A stretch of DNA of 64,000 nt from Rhynchonema sp. JSB1_4 (GCA_030248065.1 JASAMV010005522.1:1-64000), one strand, 5' to 3'. Shown: positions 9,944-22,155, numbered from the stretch's first letter. The notes: generated by a model not told the origin, from the letters alone. Numbers and translations are program-made.

Positions 9944-11755
9944 GGTCCGGGGACAGTTCCTCGCGCTGCGACTTTTCCTTGCCTGTGACAGTTCCTCGCG
10001 TCGGAAAGTTCCTCGCGTGCAGCCAGATTCTCCTCGCGCTGCGACTTTTCCTCGTGTCAACTACCGTACCTGGACTTTTCCTCGTGTCTTCTGTCAAACT
10101 GGGACACTTCCTCGCGTGCCCTGCGTTGCCAAGGTGGTAACCAAGGGCAACGGGCATGCAACATGATTGAGTGAATGTTGTGCGCGCGCAACATAAAGCA
10201 ATAAAACAGACAGGTTTTGGCACTTGTGCGTTTGGTGGATCCACTGTACTCAATACTGATGTAATTGCTGTGAACAAATTCTTGTTTTTGTGCCATTGAG
10301 ATTGAAAATAAATGACGCACATTAGCTTTGTTAGAAGTCACCTTAATGATAACGAAAGAAGCTTTAAGCAGGATTGTTTTTATCAAGCCCAGTAAGGTAC
10401 AAGAACATTTCTTGGTCGTGTGGAGAGCTTGGATTCTATACTTGCAGCGCAGCATAATGTCGGGTCCAGAATCGACCTCCACAACCATAATAAGATAATA
10501 AAAAGAGAGGGACAGAGCGCGCTCAATCCAGTCCAGTGGCCTCCTGTCCAGTGTGATGCTATTGCACTGATGATGATCTGGTGTCCTGTCTATCTGGAAA
10601 CCTAATCCTGAAACATGCAACAGAAAACAATCTTCGCAATGGATGCGACCACATTTTTATCGGCACTGCACACCTATACGGTAGTTTGTGGCGTGTACAA
10701 GAAGAAGCCCGTAAATTTTTACGGTATAGATTTCACATTCAATCACCAACATGCCGAGTTCAAGCTGTGTACATGTTGAAACATCATGAGACGAACGTTT
10801 TCACGATGTGGTGGTCTTACTTGCTTAGGTATAATACTTATTTGTGATCTCCGAGCACTCGAACCAGACCGAGCCGGTTAGCCATGTTTCTTCATGTGTA
10901 AGTATACATATATTAGAGCAAAGTGCACTGTTATGAGTTTGTCTCTTGGCGAGCTGATGTTTCACAGGGGGTTTCACACTGATGTGGCAAGTACTGAGTG
11001 CTAGGGTTGGCGAACCTTTCATGTACAAACAGAGTAGTGAATGATACATAATTTATGTGTAGCAACACTGACTGACATGGCACGCACAATGTGCGCATGT
11101 TGTCAGCCTAGTTTGAGTGTAATCTGTTGACTGCTAAGATTGGATCCGGTGTCAAACATTTGTTTAGACTCAGTGTTGGCATCGCGTTCTTCTTGATTGA
11201 TCACCAGCAGCTTTTACACACATGTTCTTAGCGGCAACATGTTTATGGTGGTCCCCAGTATATGTATACATGAACAAGCGAGTGTTGCGACTAGCCTCAC
11301 GGCTTCCCACCTAATCAGAGAACATTTTACTTAGCACTGTCACACGCAGATTGAATAGTGGATTGCATTGATGTATAGTTTTCCAACCATCGCACGTTTC
11401 TATCTCTTACCATGAGCTGCATCTCTGTGACTTTGCAAAAAATCACTTTTAGTAACGAAGGTAATAAACCAGCTGTGATCAAATTTGATCATGTTTTCGC
11501 GTATTTCATCTTTCACACTAACTTCGTGGTTCCTTCTGCAATAGGTGATTAGGTATCAAGAAGCTAATGTCATGCGCAGATTTTGGTAACTTCACGCCTA
11601 ACTTGCAGCTTTGATAAAGCAAAAACCATCAAATATTCCTTAACTATGGACGCGAGGAAGTGTCGCAGCGTGAGGAAAATGTACGCGAGGAAAAGTCCCA
11701 CGCAATGAGAATGTTCACGCAAGGAACTTTCTCACGCGAGGAAATGACACATAAT
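9944..11755. mobile_element. 1.8-kb insertion with 9-bp target duplication and CCTCGCG boxes
   Basis: CGCACCAAA flanks both sides (9,935-9,943 and 11,756-11,764). The opposite arm of the host element has this 9-mer once (reverse complement within 14,530-14,545), which is the unoccupied state. Multiple TTCCTCGCG boxes at the left (9,957-10,115) are mirrored by CGCGAGGAA boxes at the right (11,650-11,745). A 9-bp duplication fits Mutator-like or related elements. The middle 1.5 kb has no recognisable gene. Confidence 0.8.
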
Positions 11756-11984
11756 CGCACCAAACAGGCAGGAGTGCTCAGCGTTTTTGTGGTGTGCGCT
11801 GGAATGTACTCATGGCGTTATTGTTTTTTAATAACTTTGCGATATGTTTTCTGATAATGTCAGTGCAGCTTCTCGCAGCCAGTTGATTGTCATGAATTGG
11901 CATGAAAGTGCCAGTTATGTATACATGGGAAACAAGAAATATTTGCATGTTCTAGATGTGTCTTTGTTCTTTGTTGGACCGGTG

Positions 11985-12584
11985 AGACATTGTGTTAATA
12001 TTGGGTGTTACTGTACCACTGGTGCTTGTCGATTGATGTGACAGCCAGCTTTCGATCTTGCCTGATTGTTCATAGTTGGCTGACTGTTCACCCTTGCTTT
12101 ACTTCACCTTGCTTTATTCATCGAATACAGAGTAGGTACATAAGCCTTAGCTTGGCACTCGTATCATTGACATCAAGCCTGGTTTCTGATCGGTCAAGCC
12201 TGGTCTTAGGCCACTTAGATTTCATTAGCAATATGTGTAATTTGGAGATCTGGAGAAGGACAAAAGACCACCTAAATCGCAGGATTTTCACTCTCATACA
12301 TTTCAAAAGTCCAAAAATCGCGCGCTTCGCGCGTCAGACGCACCAATTTTCACTGAAATTTGGTTTTCGCGCGCGCAAAAAGTGCCAAATATTCGCGCGC
12401 ATTGTCACATTTTGTCCAATATTTGTGTGAAAAACCTCGAAATTCCAAACAAGCACTTGATAAAAATGACTTCTCAAAAATGGAACAAGCACTAGATAAA
12501 AATGACTTTTTGGAATTGGCATCTCCCTTAACCAAAGGCTGTTTCCGGCACTGACAGGTATACATGCATACGTAAGTGTTCGCA
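11985..12584. other. Unassigned stretch within long-TIR element
   Basis: I see no gene or clear repeat, only short GCGCGC runs (12,317-12,400) and a tandem pair of the phrase GATAAAAATGACTT (12,458-12,510). Confidence 0.5.
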
Positions 12585-12586
12585 TA

Positions 12587-14127
12587 GTCCAGCCTAGGCA
12601 TGGGCACCAATACCAATACTCAATACCAATACCAGTCAATACCAATACCAATACCAGTTTCTGGTATTGGTATTGGGTCTAATTCTGGTATTGGGTAATG
12701 GTTCACGTCTGGTATTGGTATTGGGTATTGGTATTGGGTTTACACAGGTATTTTGCCAAAGTCAATACCTGATACCAAACGCAAAAACCCAATACCAAAC
12801 ACAATACCAGGCACCAAACCCAATACCAAACCAATACCAAACCCAATACTTGACCCAATACCCAATACCAAACCAATACTAAAACCAATACTCAATACCC
12901 AAAACCCAATACCAAGCCAATACCCAATACCCTATACCCAATACCAACCCAATACCCTATACCCAACACCAACCAAATACCCAATACCCTATACCCAATA
13001 CCAACTCAATACCAGAACCAATACAGGGAACCCAAGTGGTATTGGTTTGGTATTGGTATTGGGTATTGGTCTGTGCCTGGTATTGGTATTGGGTATTGGT
13101 ATTGGGTCTGATTTTCGTATTGGGTATTGGGTATTGGTCCATGCCTGGTATTGGTATTGGGTATTGGTATTGGGTCTCAAAACAGGTATTGTGCTCATGC
13201 CTAGTCCAGCCACGAACTCAGACGACTTTTTTGAAGTTGACTTGTACAGATCCAATAATGTTCCGGTTCCACGTTCCGGTTGAAAATGAAAGAAAGAGAA
13301 ACGCACTTATTTTTTAAAGGGGGCGACTCATTGCTGAAAGTGCCTTGTTTATGGTTTCAGCGTGGAGCTGAGACCCGCGCCATCACAAAGCCACCAAGAT
13401 TAAACCGATCGGTTCGGAATCGGCCGAGAGCGAAGCGATTGAATCGAGTCGACTAGGAACAAAAATAATTTTGGACCAATTTTATTGCAAATCAGATGAT
13501 TCTCGCACTCTGGCCATGAAACATTCAGAAACACAGTCCTTTCTATATGAAAACAAAGGCACATTTCTTGGTGCACTTGAGGTCAGCCAGCTGACAGCCA
13601 CGTCACGCAGTGATCAAATGCACCAAGAAATGTTTGCTTTGTTTTCATATAAAAACGACTATTTTTCTGAATGTTTCATCACCAGAGTACGAGGTTCCCC
13701 TGATTTGCAATATTTGCTGATTTGATCAGCTGGTCCAAGATTATTTTTGTTCCTGGTTGGACCGATTCAATCGCTTCAATCTCGGTCAATTTTCATCCGA
13801 TTAATTTAATCTTGATGTCATTCTGATCGCACATATCCCAACTACAAGCTGAAATCATAAAAAGAGCACTTTTAGCAATGAGTCCGCCCCTTTAAAAACA
13901 CGCTCTCAGCCTCAGCGCGTTCCCTATTGACTCCCAAAACATTTGTGCGTTGAACAACGTTGCTGTTCGCGTAAGCACGCAACAAACTGAGGTCAGCCAG
14001 CTGGAACTTGTCATCATCTCTAGGCCCAATCTCTTTCTTTTGTTTGAGAAAACACGTGTAACCGGAGCATTTTTGAATCTGGCCAAGCTAGCTTAAAATA
14101 AGTCGTCTCGTGAGCTCCTGGCCGGAC
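12587..14127. mobile_element. TA-target TIR element (GTCCAGCCACGA family), copy 1
   Basis: The ends begin GTCCAGCC and close GGCCGGAC, each flanked by TA; the TIR continues with ACGAGCTC..GAGACGACTT. A second copy is at 16,132-17,744. This copy was hit by a hAT element eight bases from its left end (12,595-13,203). A noncoding internal palindrome spans about 13,489-13,690. The TA duplication suggests a Tc1/mariner-type non-autonomous element. Confidence 0.75.
12595..13203. mobile_element. hAT-type element filled with CCAATAC minisatellite
   Basis: An exact 8-bp duplication GTCCAGCC lies at 12,587-12,594 and 13,204-13,211. The ends are TAGGCATGGGCAC and GTGCTCATGCCTA. The interior is a degenerate array of (CCAATAC), then a switch to the complementary (GGTATTG) around 13,035, so the whole element can fold. 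Long frames on both strands (NTQYQ.. / VLVLG..) are translations of this repeat. Same family at 59,441-60,175. Confidence 0.85.
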
Positions 14128-15360
14128 TATACATATATACATAGCCGTCCTTTGTCAGCGTGTGTGGAACGCAACATCATGTCGTTGATTGCGTGCAAAA
14201 CGGGTTCTCTTGCTTCATAACTACTGAAAACCTGAAAACAAAGCAATTCACTTGTTACGTAGTACTGGACACATCCAGAACATGCAAATATTTCTTGTCT
14301 CCCACGTACATATACATAACTGGCACTTTGTTCATGACAATCAACTGGCTGCGAGAGCAAGATGCACAGAACAATCCAGAAAGCTACAAATCGCATTTTA
14401 TTGAATTTTATCATTTATCGGACTTGAAGCTGCACTGACATTATCAGAAAAAATATCGCAAAGTTATTAAAAAACAATAACCCCATGAGTACATTCCAGC
14501 GCACACCACAAAAACGTTGAGCACTCCTGCCTGTTTGGTGCGCATGCCTGTCGCGTGCGAAAATGCTTGGGTGCGTGAAAGAAAGCTCTGCTGTGAGTTA
14601 CTAAAGTGCGGGCCCAAAAATTTTTCGGCTGTTTCCAACACACCAGACACTTTGACGATCATCCACACCAAAAAAATAAGAAAAATACTTAGGAGCCTCG
14701 AACTTGCCAAAGGGACCCGATTTGCCCTCAAACCGGCGAATGGTCGCGTAACGTTTCGTCACTTCACCGTTTGTGTGAAGGTGTAACGTGACACTTATGC
14801 ACACGTGAGAATAGGTCAGACGATTTCCATTGTTTAGAGACCTAACTTAATACAATCTGTCATTGGCATGATTGAGAAAGGACAGTTTTTGTGCTCAGAG
14901 TCCGGTGCCTTTTCTGAAAAAAACTTAAAATGTGGGTTACGGTAACTGTGTGGACGGATATCACAAACTAGCTATGTGGCATGATAGCACACTTGACTAC
15001 ATTTACTTTCATCGCATTATTTAAAAAATCCAGAAGATTCGTTATTTTGGCGCGGCCAGCACCTACAGAATTCAGGCAATGCTTCATATGGTTCATTCCT
15101 TATATCGCGTGAGTTGAAAAATTTAAACTCACGCCATTTTCACAAGACTTAACTTGAGAAGCCCAAACTTGCACACAACTTGTACGGCGTGGTCTTCTAG
15201 GTCCGCACAAAATTTCATTCCGCTGCGTGCCCACACGCGCAATCGCGGGCAAGATACAGCTGTAATTTTTGTAAAAACGTTCTTTCCTTTTTTTTCCACA
15301 AAAAACTAGTCAGGGCCCAGACGTTACTAAACATCAGAAATATTAATATCGCATATAGGG

Positions 15361-15615
15361 TTTTCGCACACGAGAAACACGATGGTGCTATCGTTGACTT
15401 CGTAATGCCATGACTGAGACCGGTTCCAGACCATGACCACGACTTTTTGTATGTAAAGTGTGCTTCCCGAAGTAAAATTTCGCCGAAAAGTTGGGTTACC
15501 AGAACTATTAAAGTTGTTTATGTGTTTTTCACACTCGAGAAACACGGTGGTGCTATCGCCGAGTTCGTAACTTTTAGTATGAACGGTTCCAGACCGTGAC
15601 TTTTTGTACAGAATG
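15361..15615. repeat. Tandem duplication, period about 167 bp
   Basis: CACGAGAAACACGATGGTGC at 15,369 recurs with few changes at about 15,535, followed in both by GGTTCCAGACC and GACTTTTTGTA. The surrounding 15,058-15,764 holds nothing else I can name. Confidence 0.6.
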
Positions 15616-15761
15616 TATGGTTCCAAAGCCAAAATCAGCGGTAATATGTGTTTTTAATCGTTGTTACGTCAAACATACATGCCTGATTCATAAAGCGCAC
15701 AATGTGTTACCCACAACACACAGCCAGCCAGCCGGCCCACACGCACACACAGGCAGGCAGC

Positions 15762-16084
<323 letters not shown>

Positions 16085-16131
16085 CAGCCAGCACAATAGG
16101 CAATGCAGAAATGCACGCGTAGTTATGTATA

Positions 16132-17744
16132 GTCCAACCACGAACTCATGAGACGACTTATTTTGAAGTTGACTTGAACGGATCCAATAATGTTCCGGTT
16201 CCACATATTTCGGAAATGAAAGAAAGAGAAACGCATGTATTTTTTAAAAACACGCTCTCCACCTCGGTGCGTCAATTCCCTTTTGACCATACATGGCATT
16301 GGGGCGGGGCGGTTAGTACTTAAGCGCGGGGCGGTTGGTGGCGCTCGGTATCCGCTCAGATTTTTTGTGGCGCCTGGTATCCGCTTGTGGCGCTCGGTAT
16401 CCGCTTGTGGCGCTTGGTATCCGCTTGTGGCGCTTGGTATCCGCTCAGATTTTATGTGGCGCCTGGTATCCGCTTGTGGCGCTTGGTATCCGCTCAGATC
16501 TTTTGTGGCGCCTGGTATCCGCTTGTGGCGCTTGGTATCCGCTTGTGGCGCTTGGTATCCGCTCAGATTTTAAGTGGCGCCTGGTATCCGCTCAGATCAT
16601 TTGTGTTACACCGTCTCCAGCTGTGGCACTTAGTATTCGCCCATATTTTGTGTGGCGCCTGGTATCCGGCTATGGTGTGTCATATCCACATGTGACGCGC
16701 CGTATCCGCTTATATTTTGGGTGGCGCTCGGCATCCGGTGACTTTTCTTTGTTGCGCGCAGTATTCGGTCACATTTTGTGCAGCGTGCCTGAACCATACT
16801 TGAACTGCTGTGGCGCGCCTTATCCTGTCTAAATTTGATGTGGCGCGCCGTATCCAACGGCAATTTTGCCAAAAAATTGAAAAATCTTTAAAATAGCTTA
16901 TTTTGCAATTCTGAGACCAGTTCTGGAATCGTTTGATTTAGCTATATTTATTATTAAATTAAAAAATAATTAATTAAATAATATCGGTTAATTCTACCAA
17001 TATCGATTTAAATCGATATCGGTCGATAACCGACCAATTCCGACCACAAGCTGATCGTATATATGCAATCGCCGATACATTTTCACCCGCATGTTTCAAT
17101 GGGGCATCACACAATTTGATCCTTACCGGTCTGTATATACGCATTCACCGAAACATTTTCAGCCGTATTTATTGAGCTTTGTGGGGGTCTCACGCTGGTA
17201 ATATGGTCGAGTGCGTAAACTGTCGGGTACTATGAATTTTTAGTTTCTTCTCTTATTCAAGCATGATGCTTGAAGCATCTATGGACGTGATGTCCACGAT
17301 CACGACTGCTCGTTATCTGTTTTTTTTCGAATCAAATATCATTGCTTTTGTATTTCCGTAATCTTTTACGAGTCATCGATACTGTAACTATCAGCCGCGT
17401 GAGAAAGTTCCAGATGAAAAAATGAGGATGTAATTTATGTATATGTATATGCTACGTACATGTAAAGTCCGTGACAGATTATGTGGCCACTTTGCAACGC
17501 TAGCGCGCCGTTTTCCAATAATCACACAGGATGCATGTGGAATGAGTAACAGCGACCATTTATTTATGCAATGAATTCACAATTTATCATAACGCGAGAT
17601 CAGTTTTGAATTTTGCAAGAACAAGTTTGCCGTTTGTCTTTGTTTAGCATGTCACAAAGTCTTGTGTAACCCGTGTAACCGGCGCATTTTTGAATCTGGC
17701 CAAGCAAGCTTTAAAAAAGTCGTCTCATGAGCACGTGGCTGGAC
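16132..17744. mobile_element. TA-target TIR element (GTCCAGCCACGA family), copy 2
   Basis: The ends GTCCAACCACGAACTCATG and CATGAGCACGTGGCTGGAC are each flanked by TATA/TA. The first 130 bp match copy 1 at 13,204. The interior is a minisatellite, then AT-rich DNA with a palindromic ATATCGATTTAAATCGATAT at 17,002-17,021. No coding sequence. Confidence 0.75.
16315..16862. repeat. Minisatellite, unit about 20 bp (GTGGCGCYTGGTATCCGCTT)
   Basis: About twenty units alternate between the short form and a longer form with CAGATTTT inserted; units decay from 16,610 rightwards into GTGGCGCGCCGTATCC variants. The frames across it are not genes. Confidence 0.85.
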
Positions 17745-17752
17745 TATATGTA

Positions 17753-18026
17753 TTGGTCGCACAATGACCATATAAGAATTCATCAAATCAATCCTGATTT
17801 TCACGTTCAGTCACTCTTAACCACTGTGCTATTTGTGATTCTCACAAAACATTTTCACCTGAAAATAATCCAGCAGATCAACCACGTTGCCGCAGGTCTG
17901 AAACATTCTCTTTACTACACGCTTTGTGTGCGATCAAGCAACGCAACGTCACCACCCCGTCACTTTCCCTCTTTACGATTCAGGGAAAAAATTTGACCAA
18001 TTCTTATTAAGTCATTGTGCAACCAA
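17753..18026. mobile_element. TTGGTCGCACAATGAC MITE, copy a
   Basis: The ends are TTGGTCGCACAATGAC and GTCATTGTGCAACCAA. The left flank is TA. It contains a tRNA box-A-like phrase on the minus strand (17,816-17,831). Other copies: 19,277; 22,156; 38,689; 41,495. Confidence 0.75.
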
Positions 18027-18041
18027 CAGTAAAGTTTGTGA

Positions 18042-18119
18042 AGGAGAGTGGCGAAGCAGTTATGTCCGAAAGGTCTATCGCGCATCACTGAAGACGAAAG
18101 GTCGCGGGTTCAAACATTC
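18042..18119 (+). ncRNA. tRNA-like sequence, possible SINE head
   Basis: TGGCGAAGCAGT (18,049-18,060) resembles box A and GGGTTCAAAC (18,106-18,115) resembles box B, at tRNA-like spacing. I cannot fold a convincing acceptor or T stem, so it is not a functional tRNA; a tRNA-derived SINE fragment or chance are the options. Confidence 0.3.
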
Positions 18120-18828
18120 ACGCGCGCAGCGAACTTTGTTTTATTTTACTAATTTTTAATGAATTCTGGGTAACATTTTTCAGTTTTTTCGTGTTTTTAT
18201 TTGAGATTAATTATTAAGCACAGGTGCGGTTTGCAATTTACTGTATGCGCTGTGATGTCATTCATGATAAAATACCGACAAGATATCAACTTGTTAATTA
18301 AAATTGCTGTTGCTCTCTAACATTCGAAGCTTTTTCCGCATTTATAATTTGACTTTCGTGGGAAAGTTAAGTAGTAGTTTTTACGTAGCATTGAATCCAA
18401 GATCAGATGCGGCGGCCAACACCAAAGCAAGCTGGAGACTGATGTTTGACACTTATTTCATTGTTGAAGCTGAAGGGACAGGTTTCATGGAAGTTCATTG
18501 CACCGCTTTGCTTGGTACTAAACCAACAAGTGCCATTCTCTGAGACGAGGCGCAATCAGTGCGCTATAAATGATGGTACCTAGGGTGTCAAATACATATT
18601 TGGGGGTAAATTTAAAAAAATAAATAACTTGACAAGTTACCATGTTCCTCAAAAGCATAGACATGCGCCTGGGGGGCGCACTGCATTGGTTTTGTTTCAG
18701 TGGTGGGTGAAGACGCAGACACAAGCGTGTCTCCATTGTTATAACTCCATGGTGAAGTCGAAACACAAAATTGGCCTTATGTCACGATAACCACCGATTC
18801 ATATATCCTGCCAAAAAGTACAGCATCC
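18120..18828. other. Unassigned stretch
   Basis: I see no gene, terminal repeat or tandem array here. Confidence 0.5.
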
Positions 18829-18832
18829 TTAA

Positions 18833-19713
18833 ACCGGGCCTGCCGTTGTTGTTTTTTGGGTTTTGGACCTCGTTTTTTTATATTAATTGCTAATTGGCAC
18901 TGGGATGAAGAACATTAACCTTCAAGAACTTCACCAAACTGACGTTTATCCACCGAAATCGATCCACCAACATGGCCGCACGGGAACAAACTATCCCAAT
19001 ATTGACGCACTATGTGTGCATGGAAATCAGGATTTCCAAAGCAAAATTCAAATCACAGAGGTGTGGTATAGGCGGCGCGTTACGGTAGGTTGACAAAACA
19101 TTTGTTATTTACAAAAGAGCTAATGTTTTATCGGGCTACCGTAACCCGCCGCCTATATCACGCCCCAGTGATTTTGAATTTCTCTTGTCATTCCTGATCA
19201 TCGTGTGCAAATGTGCGTCAATATCGGACAGTTTTGTTCCCGATAGACCATCTTGGCGGATCGATTTCGGTGGGTATTGGTCGCACAATGACTAATGGAG
19301 AATTTATCCAAAATTCAAAGGATGGACCCTGATTCAGGCTCAGCCACGCTCAACTGCTGTTTAACCACTAAGCTACTTGTATGTCCGACAAAACATTTTC
19401 ATCTGAAAATATGAACCAGTAGAACAACCACCAGCTGACAGCAACGTGGTTGTTTTACTGGTTATTTTCAGGTGAAAATGTTTCGTGAGAAATACAAGTA
19501 ACTGAGTGGTTAACAGTGGCTGAGCGTGGCAGTTCCTGAATCAGGGCCCATCCTTTGACTTTTGGATAAATTCTCCATTAGTCATTGTGCTACCAATAAC
19601 CGCCATTTTGGTGAAGTTCGTCAAAACTAATGTTCTTGATCTCGATGCCAACAAAGGATATAAGTGGAAAAACCGAGGTCGAAAACCAAAAAAACAATAG
19701 CGGCGGGGCCGCT
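18833..19713. mobile_element. TTAA-target TIR element
   Basis: It is flanked by TTAA at 18,829-18,832 and 19,714-19,717. The ends ACCGGGCCTGCCG and CGGCGGGGCCGCT are imperfect inverted repeats, continuing with TTGTTTTTTGGGTTTTGGACC and its complement. The arms extend for several hundred bp and are interrupted on the right by the MITE at 19,277. Noncoding; TTAA sites are typical of piggyBac/Kolobok-like elements. Confidence 0.7.
19277..19596. mobile_element. TTGGTCGCACAATGAC MITE, copy b (nested)
   Basis: TA on both sides (19,275-19,276 and 19,597-19,598); perfect terminal repeats. This copy is fully palindromic, with the box-A-like phrase present in both orientations (near 19,366 and 19,500). 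Confidence 0.85.
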
Positions 19714-19717
19714 TTAA

Positions 19718-20317
19718 AGGGGAAATTGCACATTCCTAATCGCCCTTCAAACTTTGTAAGCGCTTAGACTGCAGTCTGGGCATCACAAAACTCAAATTAT
19801 TTAGTATGATTTGCTAAGATGCATCCATGAGATGCAGTTCAAAAGAAACCGCCGGGAAGAAAATTTGCCGCGGACCGGCCGAATTTCTACCTGCACATTC
19901 AGGGTTTCAAATGGTCTCGACGCGATCTGCTAATGTTTGCGTCAGAACAAAATGTTTCAGCCCGCTCGCCATGCTGGTTGCACGGGCGATGCCGCACGGC
20001 GCACGCAATGAAAGAGAATGACGAAAATTTTCGAAATTTCTTTTGCGAGATGTGGCAAGTTGGCTGGTGCACCATGGAACATTTTGTTCGGACGCAAACA
20101 TTAGCAGATCGCGTCGAGACCATTTGAAACCCTGAATGCGCAGGTAGAAATTCGGCCGGTCCGCGGCGAATTTTCTTCCCGGCGGTTCCTTTTTATTTGC
20201 ATCTTGTGGTTGCACGTCTGAGAATTGGCAGCAAGTGATTTGACTTTTGTGATGTCCAAACTGTTATCTAAGCCCTTGTAAAGTTTGAAGGGCGAAAAGG
20301 AATGTGCAATTTCCCCT
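19718..20317. mobile_element. 600-bp fold-back element at TTAA
   Basis: TTAA at 19,714-19,717 and 20,318-20,321; ends AGGGGAAATTGCACATTCC and its complement. Arms pair for about 270 bp (for example CGGACCGGCCGAATTTCTAC with its complement near 20,150). The left TTAA is shared with the preceding element. Confidence 0.85.
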
Positions 20318-20476
20318 TTAAACTAACCCCCACACCTCATGTGCGTTGATAACTTGAGAAAAGTCTGATGGTCGACATTTTCTTAGTTAGAACCATTGGT
20401 TGCCGGAACTGAAAACTTTCTGTGCCTGATTCATTAGGGTTCCCTGTTTGGCGCTTGCGCGATATAAAAGAACGAT

Positions 20477-21035
20477 ACAAGAAAGAAAAATGCCCCAAGG
20501 GGCATAAAAGAAATATGGTTCCCTGGCTGACATGCATAAAAGGACGATACTAGCTTGCACCACTTTGCTGATGTTTTACTAGGCACTGGAGTAAACGTAA
20601 GTGTGTTCTGAGCTGTTTGATACCGAACAGTAGACATTGAACCATATTCCCATATTCATTTGAACCAACACCCAGCCGATATCGAAACTTTCGTGAAAAC
20701 CTACATATTTAGGCAACTGTTTCTTCTTTTCAACCTCACGACGGTAACTGTGCAGTCTTCGGTTATGCACGATGATTCAACAAGGAGAGGAGTAAAGAGA
20801 ATATTGCACCCTTTGAATATCTCCATGCCCTGTGTCTCTGGTGGCAAAACAGCACGCGCCGGGAATATGGTTCACTATCTACTGTTCGGCATCAAACAGC
20901 TCAGAACACACCTACGTTTATTCCAGTGCCTAATGAAACATCAGCAAAGTGGTGCAAGCTAGTATCGTCCTTTTATGCCAGTCAGCCAGGGAACCATATG
21001 TCTTTTATGCCCCTTGGGGCATTTTTCTTTCTTGT
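20477..21035. mobile_element. Fold-back element with internal GCCCCAAGGGGC
   Basis: ACAAGAAAGAAAAATGCCCC at the left is mirrored at the right end; arms of about 180 bp include TTGCACCACTTTGCTGATGT and GAGCTGTTTGATACCGAACA with their complements. Noncoding. Confidence 0.75.
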
Positions 21036-21043
21036 TGCAAACA

Positions 21044-21425
21044 TACTTGGTACGCCGCATCATATATCAGCATGATACAAGCCATTACAGATATCATTGG
21101 TACATAATACACGAATGAACTTGGCACGCCTCATTTGATGTGGGGTGAATTTCGCACGCCTCAATTGATGTCATGCGTCTTTCGCGCGCCTCATTTGACG
21201 TCGGGTGTCTTTCGCACGCCTCATCTTGGCTGATTTTGGTACGCCTCAGTGTACTTGGCACGCCTCAGGCCTCACTGTACGTCGCACGCCTCATTTGACG
21301 ACGTTTGTCTTTCGCACGCTTCACTGTACGTCGCACGCCTCTTTTGACTTTCGCAAGCCTCATGTGAAGGGCTGCACTTCGCACGCCCCGACCGAGTCAC
21401 AAATTCAACATGTATGCTTGTAACA
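21044..21425 (-). repeat. GAGGCGTGCGAA-box element, unoccupied copy
   Basis: Reverse-orientation relative of 8,180-9,010: CGCACGCCTCATTTGACGTC boxes repeat about ten times. It lacks the 468-bp insert and so defines that insert's target. Confidence 0.7.
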
Positions 21426-21435
21426 CAGTGCTGTG

Positions 21436-21675
21436 CTGTACAGGGTTGGAAAAATTTAAACAAGATTTACTTAAAAATTTTTTTCTAAATTATTTTTTGG
21501 TAAACGGTCTCAGATTCGGGAAAAATTTGACCAAATTTGCCTAAAAACGCGCAAAGACGTTAAAAATGCGACTTTAATTGACAAAGTCACTTTTGTGATG
21601 GTTTGCATCACTTGGTGAAGTGTGTTTACGTCATTTCGGTGCGATCCAACAGTTCTGTGCTTGATATGGACCGAT
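21436..21675. repeat. Left-end fragment of the hAT family at 25,307
   Basis: CAGGGTTGGAAAAATTT opens a stretch similar to 25,307-25,550 (shared CTTTAATTGACAA, GGTTTGCATCACTT). Its right end is missing, replaced by the next inverted repeat. Confidence 0.6.
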
Positions 21676-22141
21676 GATTGGATGGAATTCAGAAAACAAA
21701 GTCAAGCTCACCGTCCAGCTCAACGTCAAAGTTCACCGTGAAACTCAACGTCACGTGTAAAATGGCGGTGAACTATCACGAGTTCACCGTCAAGCTCGCC
21801 GTCATGTTCAGTCATGTCAAGTTCAACGTCAGATTTGCAATGGGAATGAAAAAAACCGTCGGCCTACCGAACTAGCCTCTCCACAACGTTATAATCAGCA
21901 CTGGCTGCGCTGTTGCGCAACAAACACACTGCAGCTGTGCAGCAGAGCAATGTCTTTCAGTGAAACATTGTTGTGTGCCAGTGCGAACGAAACGTTCAGC
22001 TTGATGGTGAAGTTGACGGTGAACGTGACGGCGAGCTTCACGGCGAACTTGTGAAAGTTCACCACCGTGTTACACGTGACTTTGAGTTTGAGGGTAAGCT
22101 TTGACGGTGAGCTTAACTTTGTTTTGTGAATTTCAGCCATT
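21676..22141. mobile_element. Inverted-repeat element of GACGGTGA(R)CTT units
   Basis: AAAACAAAGTCAAGCTCACCG on the left matches the complement of the right end. Arms consist of short CTCACCGTCAAGTT-type repeats. A half copy in reverse sits at 22,560-22,760. Confidence 0.65.
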
Positions 22142-22155
22142 GTTGCGCTGTGCTA

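Larger units (their letters stand above)
9420..15057. mobile_element. 5.6-kb long-TIR composite element
   Basis: GGCCGCGCCAAAAT starts the left end and its complement closes the right. The left arm 9,420-9,943 pairs with about 14,530-15,057; after skipping the insert at 9,944-11,755 the pairing resumes (11,765-11,962 with 14,268-14,530). The arms are therefore about 0.7-0.8 kb. The interior holds a TA-target element and a hAT element but no transposase. No clear target duplication is seen at the outer ends. Confidence 0.8.

Noticed and set aside
12667..13306. Frames of 60-176 codons rich in NTQYQ or VLVLG
   Set aside because: They follow the CCAATAC minisatellite inside a hAT element.
16235..16832. 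Repetitive 100-165-codon frames (RLVSACGAWYPL type)
   Set aside because: Products of the 20-bp minisatellite.
18042..18119. Functional tRNA gene
   Set aside because: Box A and B are present but no acceptor or T stem folds.
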